The notes under the pieces: generated by a model
What the model was told of the DNA's origin: nothing
The model's input: only the letters and a program-made list of their open reading frames with translations
The model's database searches: none
Part shown: piece by piece, positions 17,117-25,789 of the stretch
How the letters are laid out: each line of letters opens with the position of its first letter
How positions within the stretch are numbered: the stretch's first letter is position 1
Assembly: GCF_009861525.1 (NCBI RefSeq)
Contig: NZ_WVHL01000005.1
Coordinates: 620,001-684,000 of the forward strand
Source: Pseudomonas sp. LD120
Lineage (GTDB): Bacteria > Pseudomonadota > Gammaproteobacteria > Pseudomonadales > Pseudomonadaceae
Length of the DNA: 64,000 nucleotides
Direction of reading: 5' to 3'
Translations under genes and position numbers: made by a program

Positions 17117-18640
17117 ATGTTCCAGGCAGAAAAGATCGTAATCGCCGACGCCCCCCTGGGTTGGCAGGACGTTGTCGCCGTCGCCCGTCACGGCGCTGTG
17201 CTCGAACTCTCGGAGCAGGCCTGGGCGCGTATCGACAATGCCCAGGCCATCGTTCGCCAGGTGGTGGACAGCGGCCAGCGTGCCTATGGCATCAGCACCG
17301 GTCTCGGCGCCCTGTGCAACGTGGTGCTGGCCGGTGAGCAACTCAGTCAGCTGTCGCGCAATACCCTGCTCAGCCACGCCTGCGGCGTTGGCCCGGCACT
17401 GGCCGACGAACAGACCCGGGCGATCCTCTGCGCCGCTATCGTCAACTACAGCCACGGCAAGTCCGGCCTCCACCGGCAGGTGGTCGAGGCGCTGCTGACC
17501 CTGCTCAACCGTGGCATTACCCCGCAAGTGCCATCCCAGGGCTCGGTGGGCTACCTGACTCACATGGCCCATATCGGCATCGCCCTGCTGGGCGTCGGCC
17601 AGGTCAGCTATCGCGGACGCCTGGTGGCGGCCGGACAGGCCCTGGCCGAAGAGGGGCTGCAGCCGGTGCAACTGGGTGCCAAGGATGGACTGTGCCTGGT
17701 CAACGGTACGCCGTGCATGACGGGCCTGAGTTGTCTGGCCCTGGATGACGCCAGCCGCCTGTTGCAGTGGGCCGATGTCATCGGCGCCATGAGCTTTGAA
17801 GCCCTGCGCGGCCAGATCGACGCCTTCGATGCCGAAATCATCGCCCTCAAGGCGCACCCCGGGATGCAGGTGGTGGGCAGCAACCTGCGGGCCTTGCTCG
17901 ATGGCAGTGAAGTCATCGCCGCAAGCCGCGGCCTCCGTACCCAGGACGCCTTGAGTATCCGTTCCATTCCCCAGGTGCATGGCGCCGCCCGGGATCAACT
18001 GGCCCACGCGGCCAGGCAGGTGGAAACCGAGCTCAATGGCGCCACCGACAATCCGTTGCTGCTAGGCACCCCGGAGCACTATCGAGTGGTGTCCCAGGCC
18101 AACCCCCACGGGCAATCGGTGGCGCTGGCGGCGGACCTGCTAGCCATCGCCATGGCCGAGATCGGCTCGATCGCCGAGCGTCGCCTGGACCGCCTGATCA
18201 ACCCCCATGTCAGTGGCTTGCCGGCGTTTCTGGTGAGCGAGCCCGGGGTCAACTCCGGAATGATGATCGTGCAGTACGTAGCGGCTTCGCTGTGTGCCCA
18301 GAACCGTCAACTGGCCCAACCGGCGGTGCTGGATAACTACGTCACCTCAGGCCTGCAGGAGGACCACCTGAGCCTGGGCACCAACGCCGCCCTGAAGCTG
18401 CAGCAGGTGCTGGAGAACTGCACCCAGATCCTGGCCGTCGAGTACCTGCTGGCGGCCCAGGCCTTCGAATTTCTCAAGGCGCAGCGCTTCGGCATCGGCA
18501 CTGGTATTGCCTGGTGTCTGTTGCGCGAGCGGGTCCCGGCTTATGACCAGGACCGCTGGCTGGCGCCGGACATTGCCAGCGCCGCTGCGCTGCTCAAGGA
18601 CTCTTTGCTGCTGCCCAAACGTTTTCCCAAGGTGCAATAA
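17117..18640 (+). CDS. hutH1: Histidine ammonia-lyase paralog lacking the MIO-forming Ala-Ser-Gly
   Basis: 507 residues from the ATG at 17117 (ACGAGG upstream). It is clearly of the aromatic amino acid lyase superfamily: AYGISTGLG, LSHACGVG, LVNGTP, TDNPLL and LQEDHLSLG align with HutH2. However, where HutH2 has GSVG-ASG-DLAPLAHM, this protein reads GSVG directly followed by YLTHMAHIG (G145-Y146). Exactly the three residues that cyclise into the MIO electrophile are absent. The active-site Tyr of QDPYSLR is Leu (QDALSIR) and the Phe of GGNFHAEP is Pro (QANPHGQS). It is therefore unlikely to deaminate histidine by the known mechanism. Length and frame are intact, so it is not a pseudogene by decay. 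Confidence 0.85.
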   Translation: MFQAEKIVIADAPLGWQDVVAVARHGAVLELSEQAWARIDNAQAIVRQVVDSGQRAYGISTGLGALCNVVLAGEQLSQLSRNTLLSHACGVGPALADEQTRAILCAAIVNYSHGKSGLHRQVVEALLTLLNRGITPQVPSQGSVGYLTHMAHIGIALLGVGQVSYRGRLVAAGQALAEEGLQPVQLGAKDGLCLVNGTPCMTGLSCLALDDASRLLQWADVIGAMSFEALRGQIDAFDAEIIALKAHPGMQVVGSNLRALLDGSEVIAASRGLRTQDALSIRSIPQVHGAARDQLAHAARQVETELNGATDNPLLLGTPEHYRVVSQANPHGQSVALAADLLAIAMAEIGSIAERRLDRLINPHVSGLPAFLVSEPGVNSGMMIVQYVAASLCAQNRQLAQPAVLDNYVTSGLQEDHLSLGTNAALKLQQVLENCTQILAVEYLLAAQAFEFLKAQRFGIGTGIAWCLLRERVPAYDQDRWLAPDIASAAALLKDSLLLPKRFPKVQ

Positions 18641-18755
18641 ACCTTTTTTCCATCACCAGCGTGCCAAGGCGCCGCTCGCGCAAAACCGCGAATGACGACG
18701 GATAACGGAAGCTTCCGGAGCGACTGGTAGTTATTACAAAACTCTCAAAAGGAGC

Positions 18756-20294
18756 ATGAATGTGACTGCACTCAACCTGATTCCCGGCCAACTGAGCCTG
18801 GCTCAACTGCGGGCCATCTATCAGCAGCCGCTGACCCTGACCCTGGACGACAGCGCCTCGGCGCAGATTGACGCCAGCGTCGCCTGTGTCGAGCAGATCC
18901 TGGCGGAAAAACGCACCGCCTACGGAATCAACACCGGTTTTGGTCTGCTGGCTTCGACCCGCATCGCCAGTGCCGATCTGGAAAACCTGCAGCGCTCCTT
19001 GGTGCTGTCCCATGCCGCCGGTGTCGGTGAGCCGATCAGCGACGATCTGGTGCGCCTGATCATGGTGCTCAAGGTCAACAGCCTGAGCCGTGGTTTCTCC
19101 GGCATCCGCCGTCAGGTGATCGATGCCCTGATCGCCCTGATCAACGCCGAGGTCTATCCGCATATTCCGCTCAAGGGCTCGGTGGGCGCTTCCGGCGACC
19201 TGGCGCCTCTGGCCCACATGTCCCTGGTGCTGCTGGGCGAGGGTCAGGGTCGCTACAAGGGCCAGTGGCTGGAAGCCACCGCGGCGCTGGAGATCGCCGG
19301 CCTCAAGCCGCTGACCCTGGCCGCCAAGGAAGGCCTGGCGCTGCTGAACGGCACCCAGGTGTCCACCGCGTTCGCCCTGCGGGGCCTGTTTGAAGGCGAA
19401 GACCTGTTCGCCGGTGCCCTGGTGTGCGGCGGTTTGACCGTGGAAGCGGTGCTGGGTTCGCGTTCGCCGTTCGACGCGCGGATTCATGCCGCGCGCGGCC
19501 AACGTGGGCAGATCGATTCCGCTGCCGCCTACCGCGCACTGCTGGGCGAGAGCACCGAGGTTTCCGCTTCGCACCAGAACTGCGACAAGGTCCAGGATCC
19601 TTACTCCTTGCGTTGCCAGCCTCAGGTGATGGGCGCTTGCCTGACCCAGTTCCGCCAGGCCGCCGACGTCTTGGTGGTCGAAGCCAACGCCGTGTCCGAC
19701 AACCCTCTGGTGTTCGCTGCCGAAGGCGACGTGATTTCCGGTGGCAACTTCCACGCTGAACCGGTGGCCATGGCCGCTGACAACATGGCCCTGGCGATTG
19801 CTGAAATTGGCTCCCTGAGCGAGCGCCGGATCTCGTTGATGATGGACAAGCACATGTCCCAGTTGCCGCCGTTCCTGGTGGCCAACGGCGGGGTCAACTC
19901 CGGCTTCATGATCGCCCAGGTCACTGCTGCGGCCCTGGCCAGCGAGAACAAGGCCCTGGCGCACCCGCACTCGGTGGACAGCCTGCCGACCTCGGCCAAC
20001 CAGGAAGACCACGTGTCCATGGCTCCGGCCGCTGGCAAGCGTCTGTGGGAAATGGCCGAGAACACTCGCGGCATTCTCGCCGTGGAATGGCTGGCGGCGT
20101 GCCAGGGCCTGGACCTGCGCGAAGGCCTGAAAACCTCGCCCCCCCTGGAGAAAGCCCGCGCCGCCCTGCGCGACAAGGTGGCGTACTACGAAAAGGACCG
20201 TTTCTTTGCACCGGATATCAATGCGGCCAGCGAGTTGTTGGCTTCACGGTGCCTGAATGGGCTGCTGCCAGCCCAGTTGTTGCCGAGCCTGTAA
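18756..20294 (+). CDS. hutH2: Histidine ammonia-lyase
   Basis: 512 residues. It deaminates L-histidine to trans-urocanate, the first step of the pathway. The MIO triplet is Ala145-Ser146-Gly147 in GSVGASGDLAPLAHM. Other active-site residues are in AYGINTGFG (Tyr), LSHAAGVG (His), LLNGTQ (Asn), QDPYSLRC (Gln, Tyr, Arg), GGNFHAEP (Phe) and NQEDHVSMA (Glu). AAAGGAG precedes the ATG. It is the catalytically complete copy beside MIO-less HutH1, so histidine breakdown should depend on it. Confidence 0.97.
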   Translation: MNVTALNLIPGQLSLAQLRAIYQQPLTLTLDDSASAQIDASVACVEQILAEKRTAYGINTGFGLLASTRIASADLENLQRSLVLSHAAGVGEPISDDLVRLIMVLKVNSLSRGFSGIRRQVIDALIALINAEVYPHIPLKGSVGASGDLAPLAHMSLVLLGEGQGRYKGQWLEATAALEIAGLKPLTLAAKEGLALLNGTQVSTAFALRGLFEGEDLFAGALVCGGLTVEAVLGSRSPFDARIHAARGQRGQIDSAAAYRALLGESTEVSASHQNCDKVQDPYSLRCQPQVMGACLTQFRQAADVLVVEANAVSDNPLVFAAEGDVISGGNFHAEPVAMAADNMALAIAEIGSLSERRISLMMDKHMSQLPPFLVANGGVNSGFMIAQVTAAALASENKALAHPHSVDSLPTSANQEDHVSMAPAAGKRLWEMAENTRGILAVEWLAACQGLDLREGLKTSPPLEKARAALRDKVAYYEKDRFFAPDINAASELLASRCLNGLLPAQLLPSL

Positions 20295-20450
20295 TGCACG
20301 CCGGGCCACTCGATCACTCCGCGCTCGGCCGAGAGCGGTGGCTCCTGTCGGTTCGCTGTACCTGCTAGACGGGCGCGGAGCGTCCGTTTCTGCCGCCCCG
20401 CGCTTCTGCGCGGAACGCACTTGTCCGATAACAATAAAAGGGACGATGAC

Positions 20451-21863
20451 ATGCAATCGCAAGCAACAGGATTACGTCGGGGACTGACCGCCCGCCATAT
20501 ACGCTTCATGGCCTTGGGATCGGCCATTGGCACCGGATTGTTCTACGGCTCGGCCTCTGCCATCCAGATGGCCGGCCCGGCGGTGCTGCTGGCTTACCTG
20601 ATCGGTGGCGCGGCAGTGTTCATGGTGATGCGCGCGCTGGGGGAGATGGCCGTGCACAACCCGGTATCCGGTTCTTTCGGGCAGTACGCCAGTCAGTACC
20701 TGGGGCCTTTGCCGGGCTTTATCCTGGGCTGGACCTACGCTTTTGAAATGCTCATCGTCTGCCTGGCGGATGTCACGGCCTTTGGCATCTATATGGGTTT
20801 CTGGTTTCCCGAGGTGGCGCGCTGGATCTGGGTGCTGTCCATTGTCTTGCTGATTGGCGGTCTGAACCTGTGCAGCGTCAAGGTCTTCGGCGAGATGGAG
20901 TTCTGGCTGTCGCTGCTCAAGGTCGGGGCGATCATCGCCATGATTCTCGGCGGTTTTGGCATCATGCTGTTTGGCATCGGCTCGGCCGCTACCGAACAGG
21001 CGACCGGCGCCAGCAATCTCTGGGCCCATGGCGGTTTCATGCCCAATGGTATTGGCGGCTTGATCGCCTCCTTTGCGGTGGTGATGTTCGCTTTTGGCGG
21101 CATCGAGATCATCGGCGTCACCGCGGGTGAGGCCAAGGACCCGCAGCGGGTCATTCCCAAGGCGATCAATGCGGTGCCCCTGCGCATCCTGCTGTTCTAC
21201 GTACTGACCCTGTTCGTGCTGATGTCGATTTTCCCCTGGCCGCAGATCGGCACCCAGGGCAGCCCGTTCGTGCAGATTTTCGACAGTCTGGGTATCAGCT
21301 CGGCGGCGACCATCCTCAATATCGTGGTGATTTCGGCGGCGGTGTCGGCCATCAACAGCGACATCTTCGGTGCCGGGCGCATGATGTACGGTCTGGCTCA
21401 GCAAGGGCAGGCGCCCAAAGGCTTTGCTCGGGTGTCCAAGGCCGGGGTGCCATGGATGACGGTGTTGGTGATGGCCGTGACCCTGCTGGGCGGGGTGGTG
21501 CTCAATTACCTGATTCCGGAGAACATCTTCCTGCTGATCGCGTCCCTGGCCACCTTCGCCACCGTCTGGGTATGGCTGATGATTCTCTTGACCCACGTGG
21601 CGATGCGCCGTTCCATGACCGCCGAGCAGGTGGCCCGGTTGCAGTTCAAGGTGCCGTTCTGGCCTTGGGCGCCAGCGGCGGCGATTGCCTTCATGCTGTT
21701 CATCTTCGGCGTTCTGGGTTACTTCCCGAAAACTCAAGCGGCGCTGATGGTGGGTGTGGTGTGGATCGTTCTGCTGGTGGTGGCATACCTGTTGTGGGTC
21801 AAGCCGACAACCGGGCAGGCCCAGCCAATCGGCACCGATGCGCCTTTACCGACTCATCAATAA
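20451..21863 (+). CDS. hutT: Histidine permease, APC (amino acid-polyamine) family
   Basis: 470 residues from the ATG at 20451 (AAAAGGGA ~8 bases upstream); an in-frame TTG 30 bp earlier is less likely. About 12 spans. Family marks are GLTARHIRFMALGSAIGTGLFYG at the first span, GEMAVHNPVSGSFGQYA, and GEAKDPQRVIPKAIN in the loop before span 7, as in GABA/aromatic/histidine permeases of the AAT branch. It lies between hutH2 and hutI. Substrate histidine is inferred from family and position. Confidence 0.9.
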   Translation: MQSQATGLRRGLTARHIRFMALGSAIGTGLFYGSASAIQMAGPAVLLAYLIGGAAVFMVMRALGEMAVHNPVSGSFGQYASQYLGPLPGFILGWTYAFEMLIVCLADVTAFGIYMGFWFPEVARWIWVLSIVLLIGGLNLCSVKVFGEMEFWLSLLKVGAIIAMILGGFGIMLFGIGSAATEQATGASNLWAHGGFMPNGIGGLIASFAVVMFAFGGIEIIGVTAGEAKDPQRVIPKAINAVPLRILLFYVLTLFVLMSIFPWPQIGTQGSPFVQIFDSLGISSAATILNIVVISAAVSAINSDIFGAGRMMYGLAQQGQAPKGFARVSKAGVPWMTVLVMAVTLLGGVVLNYLIPENIFLLIASLATFATVWVWLMILLTHVAMRRSMTAEQVARLQFKVPFWPWAPAAAIAFMLFIFGVLGYFPKTQAALMVGVVWIVLLVVAYLLWVKPTTGQAQPIGTDAPLPTHQ

Positions 21864-21875
21864 CGGAGGCCTTGG

Positions 21876-23081
21876 ATGAAAACGCTTTGGCAACACTGCA
21901 ACGTCGCCAGCATGGCTCAAGGCGCTTACTCGATCATCGAGGATGCGGCCATCGTGACCTCAGGGGAGCACATCGAGTGGATCGGCCGGCGCCAACAGGT
22001 GCCGGTCGCCGATTACCATCAGGAGCAAGACCTAGCGGGGGCCTGGGTGACCCCGGGCCTGATCGACTGCCACACCCATACGGTGTTCGGTGGCAACCGC
22101 AGCGGTGAGTTCGAGCAGCGCCTGCAAGGCGTGAGCTACGCCGAGATCGCCGCCGCCGGTGGCGGTATCGCCAGCACCGTGAGGGCGACCCGCGCGGCCA
22201 CTGAAGAGGAGCTGTTCGTCAGCGCCCGCAAGCGTCTGCTGAGCCTGCTGCGCGATGGTGTCACCAGCGTCGAAATCAAGTCCGGCTACGGCCTGGACCT
22301 GGCCAGCGAGCGCAAGATGCTGCGGGTGATCCGCCGTCTTGGCGAGGAGTTGCCGGTCAGTGTGCGCAGCACCTGCCTGGCGGCTCACGCTCTGCCGCCG
22401 GAATATGCCGAGCGCAGCGACGACTATATCGAGCACATCTGCAGCGAGATGCTCCCGGCCCTGGCTGCCGAAGGGTTGGTGGACGCCGTGGATGCCTTTT
22501 GTGAATACCTGGCGTTCTCTACGGCCCAGGTGCAGCGAGTTTTCGTGGCGGCGCAGAAACTCGGATTGTCGGTGAAATTGCATGCCGAGCAGCTGTCGTC
22601 CCTGCATGGCTCTAGCCTGGCTGCGCGTTACCACGCACTGTCCGCCGATCACCTGGAGTTCATGACCGAGGACGATGCCATTGCCATGGCGGCGGCCGGC
22701 ACGGTGGCGGTGCTGCTGCCGGGGGCGTTCTACTTCCTGCGCGAAACCCAGTTGCCGCCGATGGACGCCCTGCGCAAGCACGGGGTAAAAATCGCCGTGG
22801 CCAGCGACCTCAATCCCGGCACCTCGCCGGCGCTGTCGCTGCGCTTGATGCTGAACATGGCCTGCACCTGCCTGCGTATGACGCCGGAAGAAGCGCTGGC
22901 GGGTGTTACCTTGCACGCGGCCCAGGCGCTGGGTATGGAAAAGACTCATGGTTCGCTGGAAGCGGGCAAGGTGGCAGACTTCGTTGCCTGGCAGATCGAT
23001 CGTCCCGCCGACCTGGCTTATTGGCTGGGCGGTGACCTGGAAAAACGCGTCGTGCGACACGGCGTTGAAGTGACTGTTTAG
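21876..23081 (+). CDS. hutI: Imidazolonepropionase
   Basis: 401 residues. It hydrolyses 4-imidazolone-5-propionate to N-formimino-L-glutamate, step three. The amidohydrolase metal ligands lie in IDCHTHTVFGGNR (HxH), VKLHAEQLSSLHGS and VAVASDLNPGTSPA; the Arg/Tyr substrate contacts are in RSGEFEQRLQGVSY. It starts 12 bp after hutT with AACGGAGG upstream, and is followed after 10 bp by hutG. Confidence 0.97.
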   Translation: MKTLWQHCNVASMAQGAYSIIEDAAIVTSGEHIEWIGRRQQVPVADYHQEQDLAGAWVTPGLIDCHTHTVFGGNRSGEFEQRLQGVSYAEIAAAGGGIASTVRATRAATEEELFVSARKRLLSLLRDGVTSVEIKSGYGLDLASERKMLRVIRRLGEELPVSVRSTCLAAHALPPEYAERSDDYIEHICSEMLPALAAEGLVDAVDAFCEYLAFSTAQVQRVFVAAQKLGLSVKLHAEQLSSLHGSSLAARYHALSADHLEFMTEDDAIAMAAAGTVAVLLPGAFYFLRETQLPPMDALRKHGVKIAVASDLNPGTSPALSLRLMLNMACTCLRMTPEEALAGVTLHAAQALGMEKTHGSLEAGKVADFVAWQIDRPADLAYWLGGDLEKRVVRHGVEVTV

Positions 23082-23091
23082 GAGAAGGGTT

Positions 23092-23892
23092 GTGGATAAG
23101 GTTCTGACATTCAAACAAGGCCGGGTGCCCCTGCTGATCAGCATGCCCCACGCCGGTACACGCTTGACCCCGGAAGTAGCCGCCGGGCTGATTCCCCAGG
23201 CGCAGAGCCTGCCGGACACCGACTGGCACATGCCGCGCCTGTATGACTTCGCCGAGGCGCTGGGGGCCAGCACCCTGGCCGCCGAGTATTCGCGGTTTGT
23301 CATCGACCTGAACCGGCCGTCCGATGATAAACCCTTGTATGCGGGTGCTACCACGGGCTTGTATCCGGCGACGTTGTTCGACGGCGAGCCGTTGTTCGTC
23401 GAGGGCCAGGCGCCATCCAAGGAAGAGCGGCAGCAGTACCTGGAGCAGGTCTGGGGGCCTTATCACCGCACCCTGCAAGAGGAGTTGGCGCGGCTCAAGG
23501 CCGAGTTCGGCTACGCCTTGCTGTTCGATGCTCACTCCATTCGTTCGCGGATTCCGCGTTTGTTCGAGGGCAAGCTGCCGGACTTCAACCTTGGCACCTT
23601 CAACGGCGCCAGTTGCGATGCGCAACTGGCCAGCCGGCTGGAGCGCATTTGCGCCGCCCATGGTGATTACACCCACGTGCTCAACGGCCGTTTCAAGGGC
23701 GGACACATCACCCGGCACTACGGCAACCCGGCCGAACACATTCATGCGGTGCAACTGGAACTGACACAAAGCACTTACATGGAGGAATTCGAGCCGTTCC
23801 GCTATCGCGAGGATCTGGCAGCACCGACCCAGGGGGTGCTCAAGGCGTTGCTGCAGGACCTGCTGGCCTGGGGGCAAGAGCGTTACGCTTGA
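23092..23892 (+). CDS. hutG: N-formylglutamate deformylase
   Basis: 266 residues from GTG, with AGGAGAAGG upstream. It cleaves N-formylglutamate to glutamate and formate, the last step after HutF. Family motifs are ISMPHAGTRL, RFVIDLNRP and LLFDAHSIRSRIPRLFEG, which carry the metal and substrate residues, and GRFKGGHITRHYG. Last gene of the hut unit, with a weak terminator downstream. Confidence 0.96.
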   Translation: MDKVLTFKQGRVPLLISMPHAGTRLTPEVAAGLIPQAQSLPDTDWHMPRLYDFAEALGASTLAAEYSRFVIDLNRPSDDKPLYAGATTGLYPATLFDGEPLFVEGQAPSKEERQQYLEQVWGPYHRTLQEELARLKAEFGYALLFDAHSIRSRIPRLFEGKLPDFNLGTFNGASCDAQLASRLERICAAHGDYTHVLNGRFKGGHITRHYGNPAEHIHAVQLELTQSTYMEEFEPFRYREDLAAPTQGVLKALLQDLLAWGQERYA

Positions 23893-23920
23893 GATCGCCA
23901 TCGCCGACCGGCTGGTACTT

Positions 23921-23941
23921 ACCAGGAACCTGTGGTTTTTT
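23921..23941 (+). terminator. Weak intrinsic terminator after hutG
   Basis: ACCAGGAACCTGTGGTTTTTT can form a short stem (ACCAGG against CCTGTGGT with one bulge) followed directly by six T. A decayed REP-like stretch (TGTAGGCGCGGGCTGGTTGG) begins at its end. Confidence 0.45.
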
Positions 23942-24107
23942 GTAGGCGCGGGCTGGTTGGCGCAGCGCCGTTAACTGACGGCGTCAACCCCGGGCTAGTC
24001 CTGTTTTCTTCAAGGACATGCTGATTGCGTGATTCAGGTTTATGATGCCGGACGGCAGAATAAATGAAGTCCCTTCAGGGATGAACCTGACCTCCACGGA
24101 GCGCGTC

Positions 24108-25079
24108 ATGCAGACTTTGTACCCGCAGATCAAACCCTATGCTCGGCACGATCTGGCTGTCGACAAGCCCCACGTACTGTATGTCGACGAAAGTGGTTCA
24201 CCGGAGGGGTTGCCGGTGGTGTTCATTCACGGTGGTCCGGGCGCCGGCTGTGATGGCGCCAGTCGCTGTTACTTCGACCCCAACCTGTACCGCATCGTCA
24301 CCTTCGATCAGCGCGGTTGCGGGCGTTCCACCCCCCACGCCAGCCTGGAGAACAACACCACTTGGGACCTGGTGGCCGACCTGGAGCGGATTCGTCAGCA
24401 CCTGGGCATTGACAAGTGGGTACTGTTTGGCGGCTCCTGGGGTTCGACGCTGGCCCTGGCTTATGCGCAAACCCATCCTGACCGGGTACTCGGGTTGATC
24501 GTGCGCGGAGTCTTCCTCGCCCGTCCCCAGGAAATTCAGTGGTATTACCAGTGCGGTGCCAGCCGCCTGTTCCCGGATTACTGGCAGGACTACGTGGCGC
24601 CAATCCCCCAGGAAGAGCGTCACGATCTGGTCAGCGCTTTCCACAAACGCCTGACCGGCAATGACCAGATCGCCCAGATGCATGCCGCCAAGGCCTGGTC
24701 GGGTTGGGAAGGGCGCACCGCGACCCTGCGTCCGAACCCGCAGGTGGTGGATCGCTTCTCCGAGCCGCAGCGAGCGCTGTCGATTGCCCGGATCGAATGC
24801 CATTACTTCATCAACAACGCCTTTCTCGAGCCTGACCAGTTGATCCGCGACATGGGCAAGATCGCTCACCTGCCCGGGGTCATCGTCCATGGTCGCTATG
24901 ACGTGATCTGCCCTCTGGATAACGCCTGGGAACTGCATCAGGCCTGGCCCAACAGTGAATTGCAGGTGATTCGCGACGCCGGCCACGCCGCCTCCGAGCC
25001 GGGGATTACCGACGCGCTGGTGCGAGCCACCGATCAGATGGCGCGACGCTTACTCGACCTGCCGCCTGAAGAAGCATGA
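24108..25079 (+). CDS. pip: Proline iminopeptidase
   Basis: 323 residues from the ATG at 24108, with GGAG at 24098-24101; MQTLYPQIKPY is the usual family start, so longer in-frame starts are rejected. An alpha/beta hydrolase releasing N-terminal proline from peptides. The oxyanion region is FIHGGPGAGCDGASRCYFDP and the nucleophile Ser lies in GGSWGSTLAL. The acid is in GRYDVICP and the His in DAGHAASE. Cytoplasmic. It overlaps dtd by 4 bp. Confidence 0.96.
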   Translation: MQTLYPQIKPYARHDLAVDKPHVLYVDESGSPEGLPVVFIHGGPGAGCDGASRCYFDPNLYRIVTFDQRGCGRSTPHASLENNTTWDLVADLERIRQHLGIDKWVLFGGSWGSTLALAYAQTHPDRVLGLIVRGVFLARPQEIQWYYQCGASRLFPDYWQDYVAPIPQEERHDLVSAFHKRLTGNDQIAQMHAAKAWSGWEGRTATLRPNPQVVDRFSEPQRALSIARIECHYFINNAFLEPDQLIRDMGKIAHLPGVIVHGRYDVICPLDNAWELHQAWPNSELQVIRDAGHAASEPGITDALVRATDQMARRLLDLPPEEA

Positions 25080-25513
25080 AGGGCCTGTTGCAGCGCGTGC
25101 GCGGCGCGCGGGTGGAAGTGGCCGGCGAAGTCGTCGGCGCAGTGGACCAGGGCTTGCTGGTGCTGGTGGCGGTCGAGCCCGAGGACACCCAGGCCAGCGC
25201 CGACAAACTCCTGCATAAGCTGCTTAACTATCGAGTGTTCAGTGACGCCGAGGGCAAGATGAATCTGTCCTTGGCTGACGTGCAGGGCGGGCTGCTGCTG
25301 GTGTCGCAGTTCACCCTCGCGGCAGATACCAAAAGCGGTTTGCGTCCGAGTTTTTCCACGGCGGCGCCGCCGGCCCTCGGACAGGCGCTTTTCGACTATC
25401 TGGTAGCGAGGGCGCACCAGCTGCATGGCAATGTGGCAGCAGGGCGTTTTGGTGCGGATATGCAGGTGCATTTGGTCAATGATGGCCCGGTAACCTTCCT
25501 GTTACAGGCCTGA
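25076..25513 (+). CDS. dtd: D-aminoacyl-tRNA deacylase
   Basis: 145 residues. It hydrolyses D-amino acids (and glycine from tRNA-Ala) off tRNA as a proofreading enzyme. Both family signatures are present: VSQFTLAADT and the cross-subunit NDGPVTFLL at the C-terminus carrying the cis Gly-Pro. Coupled to pip. Confidence 0.97.
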   Translation: MKGLLQRVRGARVEVAGEVVGAVDQGLLVLVAVEPEDTQASADKLLHKLLNYRVFSDAEGKMNLSLADVQGGLLLVSQFTLAADTKSGLRPSFSTAAPPALGQALFDYLVARAHQLHGNVAAGRFGADMQVHLVNDGPVTFLLQA

Positions 25514-25565
25514 AAACGGCAGAAACATCTTTTTCCGCCGATCCGGGTCGAAAACTGCCGTTTTT
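25513..25565 (+). terminator. Long-loop terminator after dtd
   Basis: AAAACGGCAG (25513-25522) pairs with CTGCCGTTTT (25555-25564), followed by one more T, with a 32-base loop. It sits at the dtd stop. The remaining sequence to the opgG start holds no gene; the direct upstream region of opgG is AT-richer and probably carries its promoter. Confidence 0.6.
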
Positions 25566-25789
25566 CGCAATAAATACTTTGTTACCCCTGATGCGTTGTA
25601 ACGCGGCCTACTAGATAATCGCGCGCTACGGGGATCAGCGTTCGTTGGCCCATTTTGACTTAAGTAGAGACTTGTCCTAGGCCGTTTGGGGAATCATTTT
25701 GCCCCATCGGAGTCGGAACAATGCTCGCCAACCTGGCATCTAGATAGCTGGCCGTTGGTTTATTGATTTGTTTTCGGCGAGGGTTGCTC

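Noticed and set aside
17117..18640. Calling hutH1 a pseudogene or a frameshifted copy
   Set aside because: The frame is complete at normal length and the missing triplet is a clean in-frame deletion with the flanks aligned; the substitutions cluster in the active site rather than being spread as decay.
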